Shown here piece after piece: positions 1 through 9,319 of a stretch of DNA of 64,000 nucleotides. Made by a program: the position numbers and the translations under genes. The first letter of the stretch is position 1, and each line of letters opens with the position of its first letter. Source of the stretch: CAVXTF01 sp963701375 (lineage in GTDB: Bacteria; Actinomycetota; Acidimicrobiia; Acidimicrobiales; CAVXTF01); NCBI GenBank assembly GCA_963701375.1, contig CAVOZT010000004.1, positions 1,674,001 through 1,738,000 of the forward strand. Reading direction: 5' to 3'. The notes beneath the pieces were generated by a model, which was not told where the DNA came from, made no database searches, and saw only the letters and a program-made list of their open reading frames with translations.

Positions 1-320
1 TGGCGGCAAGGTTGAGCTCTGCTCTCAGACCGGGAGACCGGATAGGTCGGCTCGGCGGGGACGAGTTCTTGATCTTCTGTCCGGGCGTCACCAAACCCAA
101 AGTCGCCGACGAAATTGCACGGCGCCTACAGGCGGCGCTCGCCAAGGGGTTCCGCCTGCCCGATACAACAGTCCGCGTCGTCGCCAGTCTTGGAGTCGCC
201 TGCGGAGGCCCCGGTGCGACTGTGGATGACCTGATCTCGCGGTCGGACTCGGCCATGTACGAGTCCAAGCAGTCGGTGTCACCTAGACGACGCGAAAGCG
301 ACATCGCAATTCGGGCGTAG
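1..320 (+). CDS. GGDEF-domain protein (diguanylate cyclase), 3' part
   Basis: The gene enters from before the window; the open frame runs from base 3 to the TAG at 318-320 (about 105 residues). It shows the C-terminal half of a GGDEF domain: RLGGDEF at bases 45-65, then the later strand motif SLGVA and the SDSAMYESK helix that closes the domain. A full GGDEF motif predicts c-di-GMP synthesis from two GTP. An RxxD-like group (RPGD) sits five residues before GGDEF, where the product-inhibition site lies in this family. The sensory N-terminus is outside the window. The protein ends soon after the domain, so no EAL follows. Confidence 0.85.
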   Translation, partial: AARLSSALRPGDRIGRLGGDEFLIFCPGVTKPKVADEIARRLQAALAKGFRLPDTTVRVVASLGVACGGPGATVDDLISRSDSAMYESKQSVSPRRRESDIAIRA

Positions 321-476
321 CCAAGCTCGATCAGCCTCAGCAGGGATCTACCACCTCGAGACTGCAGTTGCTCTGGCCAATCAATGCTGGCCCGAGGCAC
401 AGATCGCCTGTGTCGCCGACCGTAAGCGAATTCGAGGATCGTCAGGCGGACGCGAACTTGGGGCTAGGGTCGTTGT

Positions 477-689
477 GTGGCGGCAGATCAGATCGAGAGC
501 ATCGCCGGCCACATCGCAGAGGGCGACGACCTTCAGGTGACGTGGTTCGTGGTCACCTACTCGGACGGCGACGAGGAGCACCGCGAAGGGACGATGCGCG
601 AAGCGAGTGACCTGGCCGCCACAGCGGGCCTCTCTTCGGTCGCAGCTCCGAGCAGGTCGTTCAAGTGGGCGAGAGAGGCAACGGCCTGA
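477..689 (+). CDS. Small acidic hypothetical protein, tentative
   Basis: A 70-residue frame with a GTG start. The product is rich in Asp and Glu in its first half and resembles no family I recognise. It is the only plausible gene in the 513-base gap between the GGDEF gene and the convergent Rieske gene. No clear ribosome-binding site precedes it. Codon composition looks like that of neighbouring genes, but the opposite strand is also open here, so this may be a chance frame. In 321-476 and 690-833 I see no gene, hairpin or repeat. Confidence 0.3.
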   Translation: MAADQIESIAGHIAEGDDLQVTWFVVTYSDGDEEHREGTMREASDLAATAGLSSVAAPSRSFKWAREATA

Positions 690-833
690 CCCGAGGATTC
701 CCAGGCTGATCCCCCCGACGACCGGCCGCTCCTCCCCAACGACCGACCGTCACCCTGAAGGCCTAACACACGTACCTGTGAAACCGCCTTGGGCGGCGGC
801 TCGGCCCACGAGGGGGTTTCGACGTAGAAAGCG

Positions 834-2138
834 TCAAGTCGTCAGATAGCGGTCGATGACCCGGTGCATGTGGAGGATGTTCGACTCTTGTCTCGGGTTC
901 AAACGGAGATCCACACATGCGCGAGATTTCATTCCTTGTTGGATGTGCGCCATGTTTGCGAAGTCCTGATTGGTGATCAGACCCCAATCCTTGCTCGTCC
1001 AATCCGGATACGTCTTGTGCTCACACGGGCGCCAGCCGTCGCCCGGCCATTGCAAGGTCCATAGATCCATGAGCGCGCTGTCAGGATCAAGGCCATTGGG
1101 CCTGATCCGGAACATGATCGCGGTGCCCGGGTAGATCGGCCCGAGGATGTTCGGGAACCAATAGAAGTCGTCCGCGCTCGTCATCTGGTCCAAGGTGAAG
1201 TGCGATACATCGAGTCCACGAGCCGCCAGCAGGTCGCGCCGGCGAAGCTGGTACTCCTCGAGAAGCGTCCGGCCCGGTGAAAGCGGAGCATCTTTGAGCT
1301 CGTCCACGATCCTTCGCTCGTCGCGGTAGAACAGACCCCCGAGGCCTCCCACGAGAGCCGCCAGAATCTCCCATTCATCGATCTCGTCGTCTTTTAGACC
1401 TAAGCGCGGGCTCGGGTGAAGTTGCCGACGCGAGGCCGGAAGTCGCCCGTAGTGGGCGTGGGTGTCGAATTGCTCGTACTCCATGTTGACGTCGTCGGTC
1501 CACGCAAGGATCTGTGGATGTGTTCCTTGAACGTGGTATCCCTCATTGAAGGCGTCGACCACCACCTTCCAGTTAGCCGGGAGCACCGTCGTCTTGTGGG
1601 AGTAGAAGCGCATGTCCTCGAGCCGGTAGCTGCCGAGCCAGTCGGGTATCGGGTGAAGGAACTCGAGGAGTCCAGGAGCGTCAGGATCCATGTTGACGAA
1701 GACGAATCCGCCCCATTGGCCGACCCGGACTTCACGCAGACGCAGGTTTGCAGGAACAGAGTTGAATTCGTGTTGGTCGACGATCTCCTTGACCCGACCG
1801 TCGAGGTGGTAGCGCCAAGCGTGGTAGCGGCACCGGATCTCGCAGTCGGAGAAGGTCCCGCATCCGTCGGCCAGGCGCGTTCCGCGGTGCAGACAGGTGT
1901 TGTAGAAGGCTTGAACTGTCAGAGCGTCCGACCGGACGACAAGAATCGACTGGTCGCCAATTAAATACTCGACGAAGTCACCTACCTCGGCGAGCTCTTC
2001 CTCCCGGCAGGCCACTTGCCAGACCCGGGGCCACAAGCGCTCCATCTCCAGATCCGCGAATTCCCGAGAGACATAGCGCTCCTTGGATACGAGGCAATCC
2101 TCTCCAACGAGCATTTCTTCGAGCTTCGTCGAACCCAC
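834..2138 (-). CDS. Rieske non-heme iron oxygenase, large (alpha) subunit type
   Basis: 434 residues, the usual size of a ring-hydroxylating oxygenase alpha subunit. The Rieske [2Fe-2S] site is complete: C82-x-H84 in TCLHRG and C103-x2-H106 in CRYHAW. The catalytic domain has the mononuclear iron region DAFNEGYHVQGTH, with its Asp and two His. Such enzymes take electrons from a ferredoxin/reductase and insert O2 into an aromatic or other C-H substrate. No ferredoxin, reductase or beta subunit lies nearby, so partners must be encoded elsewhere. The GTG start at 2138 is divergent from the acyl-CoA synthetase start 110 bases away, so the two may share a control region. The substrate cannot be told from sequence. 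Confidence 0.88.
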   Translation of the reverse strand: MGSTKLEEMLVGEDCLVSKERYVSREFADLEMERLWPRVWQVACREEELAEVGDFVEYLIGDQSILVVRSDALTVQAFYNTCLHRGTRLADGCGTFSDCEIRCRYHAWRYHLDGRVKEIVDQHEFNSVPANLRLREVRVGQWGGFVFVNMDPDAPGLLEFLHPIPDWLGSYRLEDMRFYSHKTTVLPANWKVVVDAFNEGYHVQGTHPQILAWTDDVNMEYEQFDTHAHYGRLPASRRQLHPSPRLGLKDDEIDEWEILAALVGGLGGLFYRDERRIVDELKDAPLSPGRTLLEEYQLRRRDLLAARGLDVSHFTLDQMTSADDFYWFPNILGPIYPGTAIMFRIRPNGLDPDSALMDLWTLQWPGDGWRPCEHKTYPDWTSKDWGLITNQDFANMAHIQQGMKSRACVDLRLNPRQESNILHMHRVIDRYLTT

Positions 2139-2248
2139 GGCAGGCCAACCCCTTGTGGAAGACTCGTCTTTTTCACGCTGACGCGATCAGAATCTACCGC
2201 TCGGACGGGACGAACGAGGGCAGGTAGGGCGAAGGAACGATCCGGGGG

Positions 2249-3928
2249 GTGACCCGCACGGAATTCAACCTGGCAGACATATTCGAGTGCGTGGTGGACG
2301 AAGTACCGATGCGCGAGGCTCTCTCTTGTGGAGAGACTCGCAGCACGTTCGCCGCGCTCGAGGAACGCGCCAACCGTCTCGCTCATGGGTTGCAGCAGAT
2401 CGGAGTGCGCCGCAACCAACACGTCGGTATCTTCGCCTTCAACTGTGTGGAGTTTCTCGAGGCGATGCTGGCGTGCTACAAGATCCGGGCGATTCCCCTC
2501 AACATCAATTTTCGATACTTGGGAGCTGAGCTCGCATATCTTCTAGACAACGGGGATGTCTCGAGCCTCGTCTTCGATCGTTTCCTGGCGCCGCACGTCG
2601 AGTCACTTCCGCGTCGCCCCCAAAAGCTGCAGTCCCTGATCGTCCGGGAAGACGGAAGTGCCGGTGACGTCTCTTCGCTCGATTGCGTCGCGTACGAGAC
2701 AATCGTCGAGGGAGGTTCGCCGGAACGCGACTTCGGGCCTCGGTCAGCAGACGACAGGTACATCCTCTACACCGGAGGTACAACGGGGCTTCCACGAGGC
2801 GTCGTATGGCGTCAGGAAGACATCTTCTTCGCGACGCTTGGAAGTGGGAACCCTGGTGGGCTGCCCGTCTCGAAGTCCGAAGACATCCGGGTCACCGTTC
2901 ATTCCAATCGTGCACAACGGTTGACGCCGTTCCTCCCCGCAGACGATCCCGGGCCGGACGAATTCGTCTCGATGGCTCTCGGGCCGCTCGTGCACGCGAG
3001 CGGGCAGTGGTCGGCACTCGGCTCGCTGCTCGCAGGTGGCAGGGCAGTCCTGTATCCCGAGCGCAGCATGGACATGAGCCTGGTGCTCGATCTGGTCGAG
3101 CGCGAGAAGGTGACGATGCTCACACTGGTCGGCGACGCGAGCGGGCGTCCCCTGTTGGAGGAGCTCCGCCGAGATGGTGGGTCTCGCGACACCTCATCGC
3201 TACGACTCCTTGGATCGGGCGGCAGCATCCTGTCAGGGGAGATCAAAGACGGCCTGCTCGCGAATCTGCCCAGCGTGCTTGCGATCAGCGAGGCAGTCGG
3301 ATCTTCTGAGGCGCCTGTGCAAGCGGTGGCGATCGGTGAGCGCCGCGTCACGCCCGCGCCGTCCTTGAGCTTTGCGCCGAAGCTTGGCGTCACAGCGGTG
3401 CTTGACGAACATCTTCGCCCGGTGACACGGGGATCCGGTGCCGTTGGCCGTCTTGCCACCACGGGACGTGTTCCGATCGGCTACTACAACGACCCGGTCA
3501 AGACGGCGGAGACATTCGTCGAGATCGAAGGCCAGCGCTGGTCGTTGCCTGGTGACATGGCGACGGTCGACGCCGACGGGACGATCCGTCTCCTCGGCCG
3601 GGGTTCTCTGTGCATCAACACGGGCGGAGAGAAGGTCTACCCCGAGGAGGTCGAGGCGGTGCTCAAGTCGCATCCCCTCGTCGCCGACGCAGTGGTCGTC
3701 GGCCGACGGTCCGAACAATGGGGCCAGAGCGTCGCTGCAGTCGTCCAACCCGCCGACGTCAGCACTCCGCCCACTCTGGACGACTTGACCCCTCATTGCC
3801 GCCGTTTTCTCGCCGGTTACAAAGTGCCTAGGCACGTCGTCCTCGTCAACGAGGTCCGACGATCGTCGTCGGGCAAGGCGGACTACAAGTGGGCGAGCGA
3901 CCTGATGGAAGACGAGGTAGATCGCTAA
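2249..3928 (+). CDS. Acyl-CoA synthetase (AMP-forming, ANL superfamily)
   Basis: 559 residues. The AMP/ATP loop ILYTGGTTGLPRGVVW begins at residue 172. The hinge region GDMATVDADG and the C-terminal GGEKVYPEEVE motif are present, and SSSGKADYKW near residue 540 holds the catalytic lysine. These enzymes activate a carboxylic acid to an acyl-adenylate and then to an acyl-CoA. The overall look is that of the FadD-like synthetases used for fatty-acid, steroid side-chain or aromatic-acid catabolism in actinomycetes. The GTG start follows a G-rich ribosome-binding region. It is divergent from the Rieske gene, and its stop overlaps the convergent PhyH gene by four bases. Substrate unknown. Confidence 0.9.
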   Translation: MTRTEFNLADIFECVVDEVPMREALSCGETRSTFAALEERANRLAHGLQQIGVRRNQHVGIFAFNCVEFLEAMLACYKIRAIPLNINFRYLGAELAYLLDNGDVSSLVFDRFLAPHVESLPRRPQKLQSLIVREDGSAGDVSSLDCVAYETIVEGGSPERDFGPRSADDRYILYTGGTTGLPRGVVWRQEDIFFATLGSGNPGGLPVSKSEDIRVTVHSNRAQRLTPFLPADDPGPDEFVSMALGPLVHASGQWSALGSLLAGGRAVLYPERSMDMSLVLDLVEREKVTMLTLVGDASGRPLLEELRRDGGSRDTSSLRLLGSGGSILSGEIKDGLLANLPSVLAISEAVGSSEAPVQAVAIGERRVTPAPSLSFAPKLGVTAVLDEHLRPVTRGSGAVGRLATTGRVPIGYYNDPVKTAETFVEIEGQRWSLPGDMATVDADGTIRLLGRGSLCINTGGEKVYPEEVEAVLKSHPLVADAVVVGRRSEQWGQSVAAVVQPADVSTPPTLDDLTPHCRRFLAGYKVPRHVVLVNEVRRSSSGKADYKWASDLMEDEVDR

Positions 3929-4794
3929 GAACTCGTCGGACGGTAGGGTCCCATGTCCATTCCGGGGTAGCGGGCAGCCACGTCTTCGAGTGTTTGCTCG
4001 TTCCAGTACGCGTCACCGGGCCTCGGAAAGCCGAACAGGTCCCGCTCTCGAACGCTGCACTGCGGCATCAGCTTCGCCCAGCGATGCGGGGCCTGCTTCG
4101 GCCACGACATCTTGCCTCCCCAGGTGGTTCCCCTCCGCTGGTAGTCGGCGAGCAGCGAGAAGCGCGAGCGCCCGGCAGCCGAGAAGTTGGATCCCCGGTG
4201 CAAGATGTCGGTCCGGTACATGAGCAGGCTGCCCGCTGGACCTGTCGCGGACTGCTCGATGTCGGAAAGCTCGCCGAAATTCAGGTAAAGCGGAGTAAAC
4301 GGGATCTCACGACTTCGATCGAACGGAACAATCCGGGTCGGTCCGTCCTGCTCGGTCACGTCGGACAGGTATATGAACGTGGTGAGCTGCTGATAACGAC
4401 CGTCGGTGCGCGGGACGACCAGGCTGTGGCTGCCGTAGTCGCGATGGTGCGGCTGGTCGTAGTCGGCAGCACCCGAGTACTTGGCCCAGAGCTCGATTTT
4501 GTAAAGGTGCAACTCGGTCGTCTCTAAGAATCGCTCCGCTGCGTCTACAAGGTCGGGGTGAATTGCCAAGTGGTTGAGGTCCCAGGACTTGTACGGAAAT
4601 TCTTCGACACCGGCAAACTGACTTCCTGCATATTGGGAGAACCCGTCGGGGTTCGCGAAGTACTGCTCGGGCCGAGGGAAATGGAGCCAGAGAGCCCGTT
4701 GCGCGGCCTCGAGCTCGTCGGGGGCCAAGAAACCTTCCACAAGCACGTGCCCGTCATCCCGCAGCCGCTCGATGGCGGTGTCTGTCACCCGCAT
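3925..4794 (-). CDS. Phytanoyl-CoA dioxygenase (PhyH) family oxygenase
   Basis: 289 residues from the ATG at 4794 (sequence MRVTDTAIERL). The frame stays open further upstream, but that extension is not PhyH-like. The Fe(II) facial triad is visible as HHRDYG (HxD) and the distal His of DILHRGS; RSRFSL a few residues later fits the 2-oxoglutarate-binding arginine. The family hydroxylates substrates using 2-oxoglutarate and O2. The N-terminal YxxDGHVLVEGFL pattern is typical. It converges on the acyl-CoA synthetase and is divergent from the alcohol dehydrogenase at 4875, so a CoA thioester or a free alcohol or acid could be the substrate. Confidence 0.85.
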   Translation of the reverse strand: MRVTDTAIERLRDDGHVLVEGFLAPDELEAAQRALWLHFPRPEQYFANPDGFSQYAGSQFAGVEEFPYKSWDLNHLAIHPDLVDAAERFLETTELHLYKIELWAKYSGAADYDQPHHRDYGSHSLVVPRTDGRYQQLTTFIYLSDVTEQDGPTRIVPFDRSREIPFTPLYLNFGELSDIEQSATGPAGSLLMYRTDILHRGSNFSAAGRSRFSLLADYQRRGTTWGGKMSWPKQAPHRWAKLMPQCSVRERDLFGFPRPGDAYWNEQTLEDVAARYPGMDMGPYRPTSS

Positions 4795-4874
4795 GGCTCC
4801 GAATCCTACGTCCGCGTCGGCAAATGCTCTTGGACGACTCGCGCGGGCGCTGCGGCACCGCGTACGCTTCGATC

Positions 4875-6056
4875 GTGCGAGCAGTTCAATTTGATTTTGC
4901 CGATCCTTCCTTCCCGGCATCGCTCGTCGACCTTCCATTTCCGGAGCTTCCGGGGCCGGCTTGGGCGCGGATCGAAGTATCCGTCGGCGGAATCTGTGGC
5001 AGCGATCTTCATCTCTTCGCTCACAACACCGGCCCGTCGCCGACACTGATGTCGTTGGGAGCGTTCCCGTTCGTTCTCGGCCACGAGATAGCCGGAAGGG
5101 TGGTCGAGGCGGGGACCGATTGTCAACGAGCTTTGGGGACACGAGTCGCTGTAGACCCGTGCATCCCGTGCCTCGTCCGTGGGATCGACCCTGTCTGCGC
5201 GAATTGCGCGCTGGGATGGACCCCGTGCTGCTTGAACCTCGACAGCAAGGTGTTGAGCGGTGGACGGTCGCTCGGCTATACGCAGGACCTGGGTGGGGGA
5301 TGGGCGGAGCAGGTGCTGGCTCACAAGTCGATGCTGCACGAGATTCCGGACTCGATCCCGGATAGAGGTGCGAGCCTCTATGAGCCGGTATCGATCGCCT
5401 GCCACGGAGTGCTCAGGTCCCCTCCGCGCGACGGCGAGCCCGTGTTGATTGTCGGAGCGGGGGTCATCGGGCTTGCCGCGCTCGCGGCACTGAAGGGTCT
5501 CTTTCCGCGTTGCCCGGTCACCATGCTGGCCCGTCACGGACATCAGGTGGAAGCAGCCGTTGCGTGCGGTGCCGACCACGTCGTTCTCAGCCAGGATCGG
5601 AGCGTCCACTTCGAGGAGCTCGCCTTACTGACCGGGTCCCGCGTCGTCGGACACAAGGCAAACCTGATGCTGATGGGCGGTTTCCCTCACGTGATCGAGG
5701 CCGTAGGTGCGCCGCAATCGGTGACCGAAGCTCTTCGCGCCGTTGCGCACCGTGGAACGGTCCTGCTTCTCGGCGCTGCCGGGGTAAGCGAGGTTGACCT
5801 GACTCCGCTTTGGTACAAGGAAGCAGCGATCGTGGGCTCGATAGATCACACCGTCGACAAAGGCCCTGCGCCGGGCTTGGCCGGCGGTCCCGATCGACAT
5901 TCGGTGGACAGGGCCATCGACATCCTCGCCGCTGGTCTCCTTCCGCCCGACGTTGTCGTGACGCACGAGTTCGGGCTCGACGACTACCGAACTGCGATCG
6001 AGACCGCCATCGACAGGGAGCGATCGCAGGCGATCAAGGTGGTCTTCAGGCCCTGA
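4875..6056 (+). CDS. Zinc-dependent alcohol dehydrogenase (MDR superfamily)
   Basis: 393 residues starting at GTG 4875 (VRAVQFDF), where family similarity begins. Catalytic zinc ligands are visible in GGICGSD (Cys) and GHEIAG (His, Glu). A Cys-rich lobe, DPCIPC...CANC, is the structural zinc site. The Rossmann loop GAGVIGLAAL binds NAD(P). Such enzymes oxidise a secondary or primary alcohol. An insertion between about residues 90 and 130 carries more cysteines than usual. It lies divergent from the PhyH oxygenase, and hydroxylation followed by oxidation would be a consistent pair. No clear regulator is adjacent. Confidence 0.85.
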   Translation: MRAVQFDFADPSFPASLVDLPFPELPGPAWARIEVSVGGICGSDLHLFAHNTGPSPTLMSLGAFPFVLGHEIAGRVVEAGTDCQRALGTRVAVDPCIPCLVRGIDPVCANCALGWTPCCLNLDSKVLSGGRSLGYTQDLGGGWAEQVLAHKSMLHEIPDSIPDRGASLYEPVSIACHGVLRSPPRDGEPVLIVGAGVIGLAALAALKGLFPRCPVTMLARHGHQVEAAVACGADHVVLSQDRSVHFEELALLTGSRVVGHKANLMLMGGFPHVIEAVGAPQSVTEALRAVAHRGTVLLLGAAGVSEVDLTPLWYKEAAIVGSIDHTVDKGPAPGLAGGPDRHSVDRAIDILAAGLLPPDVVVTHEFGLDDYRTAIETAIDRERSQAIKVVFRP

Positions 6057-6107
6057 GGCCGTTCGGGTCGCCGCATACACGCCGCGGCACGAGGGTAAGT
6101 AGCCGCG

Positions 6108-7346
6108 GTGATCCGAACCACCAGACTGCCCCTTTTGACGACGGCGTTCCTGACATTCGTTTCCGCAACGGCGTTCACAGTCGGGTTAGCACCAGACCTT
6201 GCAACACCCGCAGGAGCCGCATCGACCTCGAGCTGCGGGTCAAGCTCGTTCTACACCCCGCCCTCTCCGCTTCCGAAGGGTAAGCCTGGGACCGTCATCC
6301 GCTGGCAGGTCGGGTGTGACTACTTGGCGCCGGGTGTTGCCGCACCCGCGCACGTTTGGAACGTCCTGTACAAGTCGACCAATGCCAACCAACAGCCCAT
6401 AGCGGTCTCGGGAACAGTCCTGGTCCCGACATCTGCCTGGACCGGTAGCGGGCCGAGACCCGTCGTCGCATACGGGACCGGGACCCAGGGTTGGGGGGAT
6501 CAGTGTGCGCCGAGCGTCGAGATGGCGGCAGGCGATTATGACGAAGACTTCATTGTTCAGAACCTCTTGGACCAGGGTTGGGCCGTGGCTGTCACCGACT
6601 ACCCGGGTCTCGGCACGCCGGGCAACGAGCTCTACGCCGTCAACATGGCAGAAGGGTACGCGGTTCTCGATTCGTTGAAGGCCGCTTTGAATCTGGCCCC
6701 TGCCCAACTCTCGCCCGGCGCGCCGGTAGCCATCGAGGGTTACTCCCAAGGTGGGGGAGCGGCTGCGTTCGCGGCCCAGGAAGCCCCGGCCTACGCAAAG
6801 TCGCTCGACCTCCTCGGAGTGGCCATGGGAGGAACGCCTGCCAACCTGCAGGCTGTCGCGAACAACATCAACGGCAGCGCGTTCTTCGCGTTCCTGGGTG
6901 GAGCGGGGATCGGCTTTGACGCCGCATACCCGCAGCTTCATTTCGGCCAATACCTGACCTCCGCCGGCAAGCAGGCTTTCAAGGCTCTGTCGACTATGTG
7001 CCAGGAGCAGGGTTTGGCAACATACGCAGGCAAGACGATCCAGGACTACACCAAGGGCGGGATCGATCCGCTGACCTTGCCGCCCGTCGAGCAGGTCCTG
7101 AACGCCAACGACGCCGGCGCCGTCGCACCTGTCGTCCCGGTGCTTCAGTATCACGGGCTCGCGGACGAGGTGATCCCGTACTCGCTCGAGGTCTCCCTAC
7201 ACGATGCTTGGTGCTCTCTCGGAGCGACGTCGGAGCTTGTCCCGTTCGCGGGCGACCACGTCTCGACACAGATAGAGGCTCAGGTCGCTGCCGTCCAATG
7301 GATCAGTAACCGGTTCAGCGGTGCAGCTCCGCCGAACAGCTGCTGA
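6108..7346 (+). CDS. Secreted alpha/beta hydrolase, secretory-lipase (LIP) type
   Basis: 412 residues with an N-terminal signal peptide: basic start, hydrophobic stretch, then the processing-like AGAAS near residue 40. The nucleophile elbow GYSQGGGAA places the catalytic serine near residue 213. YHGLADEVIPY supplies the acid and AGDHVSTQ the His. This matches the secretory lipase family (PF03583), common in actinomycetes, which hydrolyses acylglycerols or other esters outside the cell. The start is GTG, 51 bases after the alcohol dehydrogenase stop. The 3' end overlaps the convergent monooxygenase by 32 bases. Confidence 0.85.
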   Translation: MIRTTRLPLLTTAFLTFVSATAFTVGLAPDLATPAGAASTSSCGSSSFYTPPSPLPKGKPGTVIRWQVGCDYLAPGVAAPAHVWNVLYKSTNANQQPIAVSGTVLVPTSAWTGSGPRPVVAYGTGTQGWGDQCAPSVEMAAGDYDEDFIVQNLLDQGWAVAVTDYPGLGTPGNELYAVNMAEGYAVLDSLKAALNLAPAQLSPGAPVAIEGYSQGGGAAAFAAQEAPAYAKSLDLLGVAMGGTPANLQAVANNINGSAFFAFLGGAGIGFDAAYPQLHFGQYLTSAGKQAFKALSTMCQEQGLATYAGKTIQDYTKGGIDPLTLPPVEQVLNANDAGAVAPVVPVLQYHGLADEVIPYSLEVSLHDAWCSLGATSELVPFAGDHVSTQIEAQVAAVQWISNRFSGAAPPNSC

Positions 7347-8832
7347 GCTCGAAGTCGTCGGCGTCGAAGCGCATCGTCCTGTCGCAGTACCACCTCGACG
7401 TGTGGGGGAGCTGGGTGACGATCTCACCGCCGGCGGCGCGGAAGTAGCTAGCACACCCGCCATGCCACACGGTGTCCTCGAGCGCGGTCCTCAACTCGTC
7501 GATGTATCTCTTCATCGCTTCGGGTCTTACGTCCACGCTCGAAGCTCTGAGCGCGCGCATGGACTCGACGGCGGCTGCGACGAACTGGGCTTGGCCCTCG
7601 AGGATGAGGATGATCGAGTTGCCACCCTGATTCGTGTTCGGACCGTACAGCATGAAGAAATTCGGGAATCCCGGAACAGCCATTCCCAGGTAGGCGCGGG
7701 GTACTCCAGCCCAGACGTCGTGCAAATTTTCCCCCTGCACGCCGATGATTTCCAGTCCTCTTAGATACTCGGCCGCGCGGAATCCGGTGCAGAGCACGAT
7801 GGTGTCGCATTCCCGTTCGGTCCCGTCTTGCGTGAGGATCCCCGAGGGCGTGATGCGCTCGATCCGGTCAGTGACGAGTTCGACGTCGTCTCGTTGCACT
7901 GCCGGGTAGAAGTCACTCGAGACAAGGACGCGCTTGCATCCGAGCGGATAGTCGGGCGTGAGCTTCGCCCTGAGGACAGGATCCGGTACCTTTCGCTCCA
8001 GGTAGCTGCGAGCAACCTCGGCGAGCAACTCCGCCACCGGGCTACCCGAGATGAACGCCGTGTTCTCCTCGAAGAGCTCATAGAGCTCCTCACGATGCCG
8101 GCGGTGCGCTTCGGGGTCTTTCGCGTAGGTCTCTTTCTGCGCGTCGGTGAATTTCTCGTTCTTCCGGGGAAGGATCCATGCGGGTGTCCTCTGGTACACG
8201 GTGACGTGCTCTGTCCGGTCGGCGATCGCAGGAACAACCTGAATCGCCGTCGCCCCCGTGCCGATCACGGCAACGCGGCGACCGTTCAGATCGTGGGACT
8301 GATTCCAGCGCGAGGAGTGGAAGACCTCCCCTCGAAAGTCATCGAGGCCTTCGATCGCTGGTGTTGCGAGGGTGTTGAACAGGCCGACCGCCGAAACAAG
8401 AACCCTCGCTTCGTACTCGCCTCCTCCCGAGTCATAGAGGTGCCAGCATTGACGATCTTCCAGCCACTTTGCACCTGAGATCGAAGTCGAAAATCGCACC
8501 TTCTCTCGGATGCCGAAGAGGTCGAAGCATTCTTCGATATATCGAAGGATCTCGGGCTGGCTCGCATAGGTGGTCAACCAGTTCGGATTAGGCGCAAACG
8601 ACAGGCTGTACAGGTGCGAGGGCACGTCACAGGCGGCCCCGGGATACCCGTTGGCTCGCCAGGTGCCCCCGACGCCGTCGTCGCGTTCGAAGATGATCAC
8701 GTCGTCGACGCCGATCTCGGCGAGGCGGTGCGCCACTGCAAGGCCCCCCAGACCGGCCCCGATGACCGCCACCTCGAAAGCCTCTGGAGCCTCGAGCGCG
8801 CTGCCGCGGTCCGTTGGTGTCCTGAGCGTCAC
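7315..8832 (-). CDS. FAD/NADPH monooxygenase, Baeyer-Villiger type
   Basis: 505 residues. The N-terminal FAD loop is GAGLGGLAVAHRL, followed by GVGGTWRANGYPGAACD. The Baeyer-Villiger fingerprint appears as FRGEVFHSSRWN, with N in place of the usual P. The second loop, GTGATAIQ, binds NADPH. These enzymes insert oxygen next to a carbonyl, turning ketones into esters or lactones. The GTG start overlaps the stop of the upstream VOC gene (GTGA), so the two are translationally coupled. An ester product could feed the nearby secreted lipase or another hydrolase, but that link is only inference. Confidence 0.88.
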   Translation of the reverse strand: MTLRTPTDRGSALEAPEAFEVAVIGAGLGGLAVAHRLAEIGVDDVIIFERDDGVGGTWRANGYPGAACDVPSHLYSLSFAPNPNWLTTYASQPEILRYIEECFDLFGIREKVRFSTSISGAKWLEDRQCWHLYDSGGGEYEARVLVSAVGLFNTLATPAIEGLDDFRGEVFHSSRWNQSHDLNGRRVAVIGTGATAIQVVPAIADRTEHVTVYQRTPAWILPRKNEKFTDAQKETYAKDPEAHRRHREELYELFEENTAFISGSPVAELLAEVARSYLERKVPDPVLRAKLTPDYPLGCKRVLVSSDFYPAVQRDDVELVTDRIERITPSGILTQDGTERECDTIVLCTGFRAAEYLRGLEIIGVQGENLHDVWAGVPRAYLGMAVPGFPNFFMLYGPNTNQGGNSIILILEGQAQFVAAAVESMRALRASSVDVRPEAMKRYIDELRTALEDTVWHGGCASYFRAAGGEIVTQLPHTSRWYCDRTMRFDADDFELSSCSAELHR

Positions 8833-9299
8833 GTCGAGCCGTTTTGGGGCTCTGACAACCGTTCGAGGTTCGCGGCGGCGCCTGAATCCACCAGCTCGAC
8901 CCGGATTCCGTTCGGGTCGTGGACGACGGCCATCGCGGTCCCCGATACCTCGATCCGCCGCGGCACCCCGCCCAGGCCGAGGTCCGCGAGACGTCCGAGT
9001 ACGGCGGTCAGGTCGGTGAACACCGAGAGCAGGAAAAACCCGTTCAATGAGGGATTCGCCGTCGTCGTCGGGTCGACTGCCTCACCGAGGTCGAGCAGTT
9101 CCACGATCCCCGACTCGGGTTTTGCCGGGTCTCCGAGGAACACCGCCCGCAGCGACGTCGAAGGCGCGTCGAAGAGCGTCGGCCAGTCGCCCTCGAACCG
9201 GCGATCCATCAGAACAGCGAAGCCGAGGCCGTCCCGCCAGAAGCGAAGACTCGCGTCAAGGTCGTGCACGCAGATCGCCGAATGGTGGATCACACTCAT
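8829..9299 (-). CDS. VOC/glyoxalase-like protein
   Basis: 156 residues from ATG 9299 (MSVIHHSAICVHDL). Two beta-alpha-beta-beta-beta modules are visible, with a metal-type His in HHSAI, Glu in GIVELLD and Glu in GIRVELVD. The fourth usual ligand, a His at the start of the second module, is replaced in NGFFLLSV, so metal binding may be altered. The family includes glyoxalases, dioxygenases and epimerases such as methylmalonyl-CoA epimerase. It is the first gene of a two-gene unit with the Baeyer-Villiger enzyme, and its start is divergent from the SDR only 20 bases away. Confidence 0.75.
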   Translation of the reverse strand: MSVIHHSAICVHDLDASLRFWRDGLGFAVLMDRRFEGDWPTLFDAPSTSLRAVFLGDPAKPESGIVELLDLGEAVDPTTTANPSLNGFFLLSVFTDLTAVLGRLADLGLGGVPRRIEVSGTAMAVVHDPNGIRVELVDSGAAANLERLSEPQNGST

Positions 9300-9319
9300 G
9301 CCCGGCTTAGAGTTTAACC

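Noticed and set aside
3233..3835. Minus-strand open frame inside the acyl-CoA synthetase
   Set aside because: No family motifs; the plus strand encodes a clear synthetase with all motifs.
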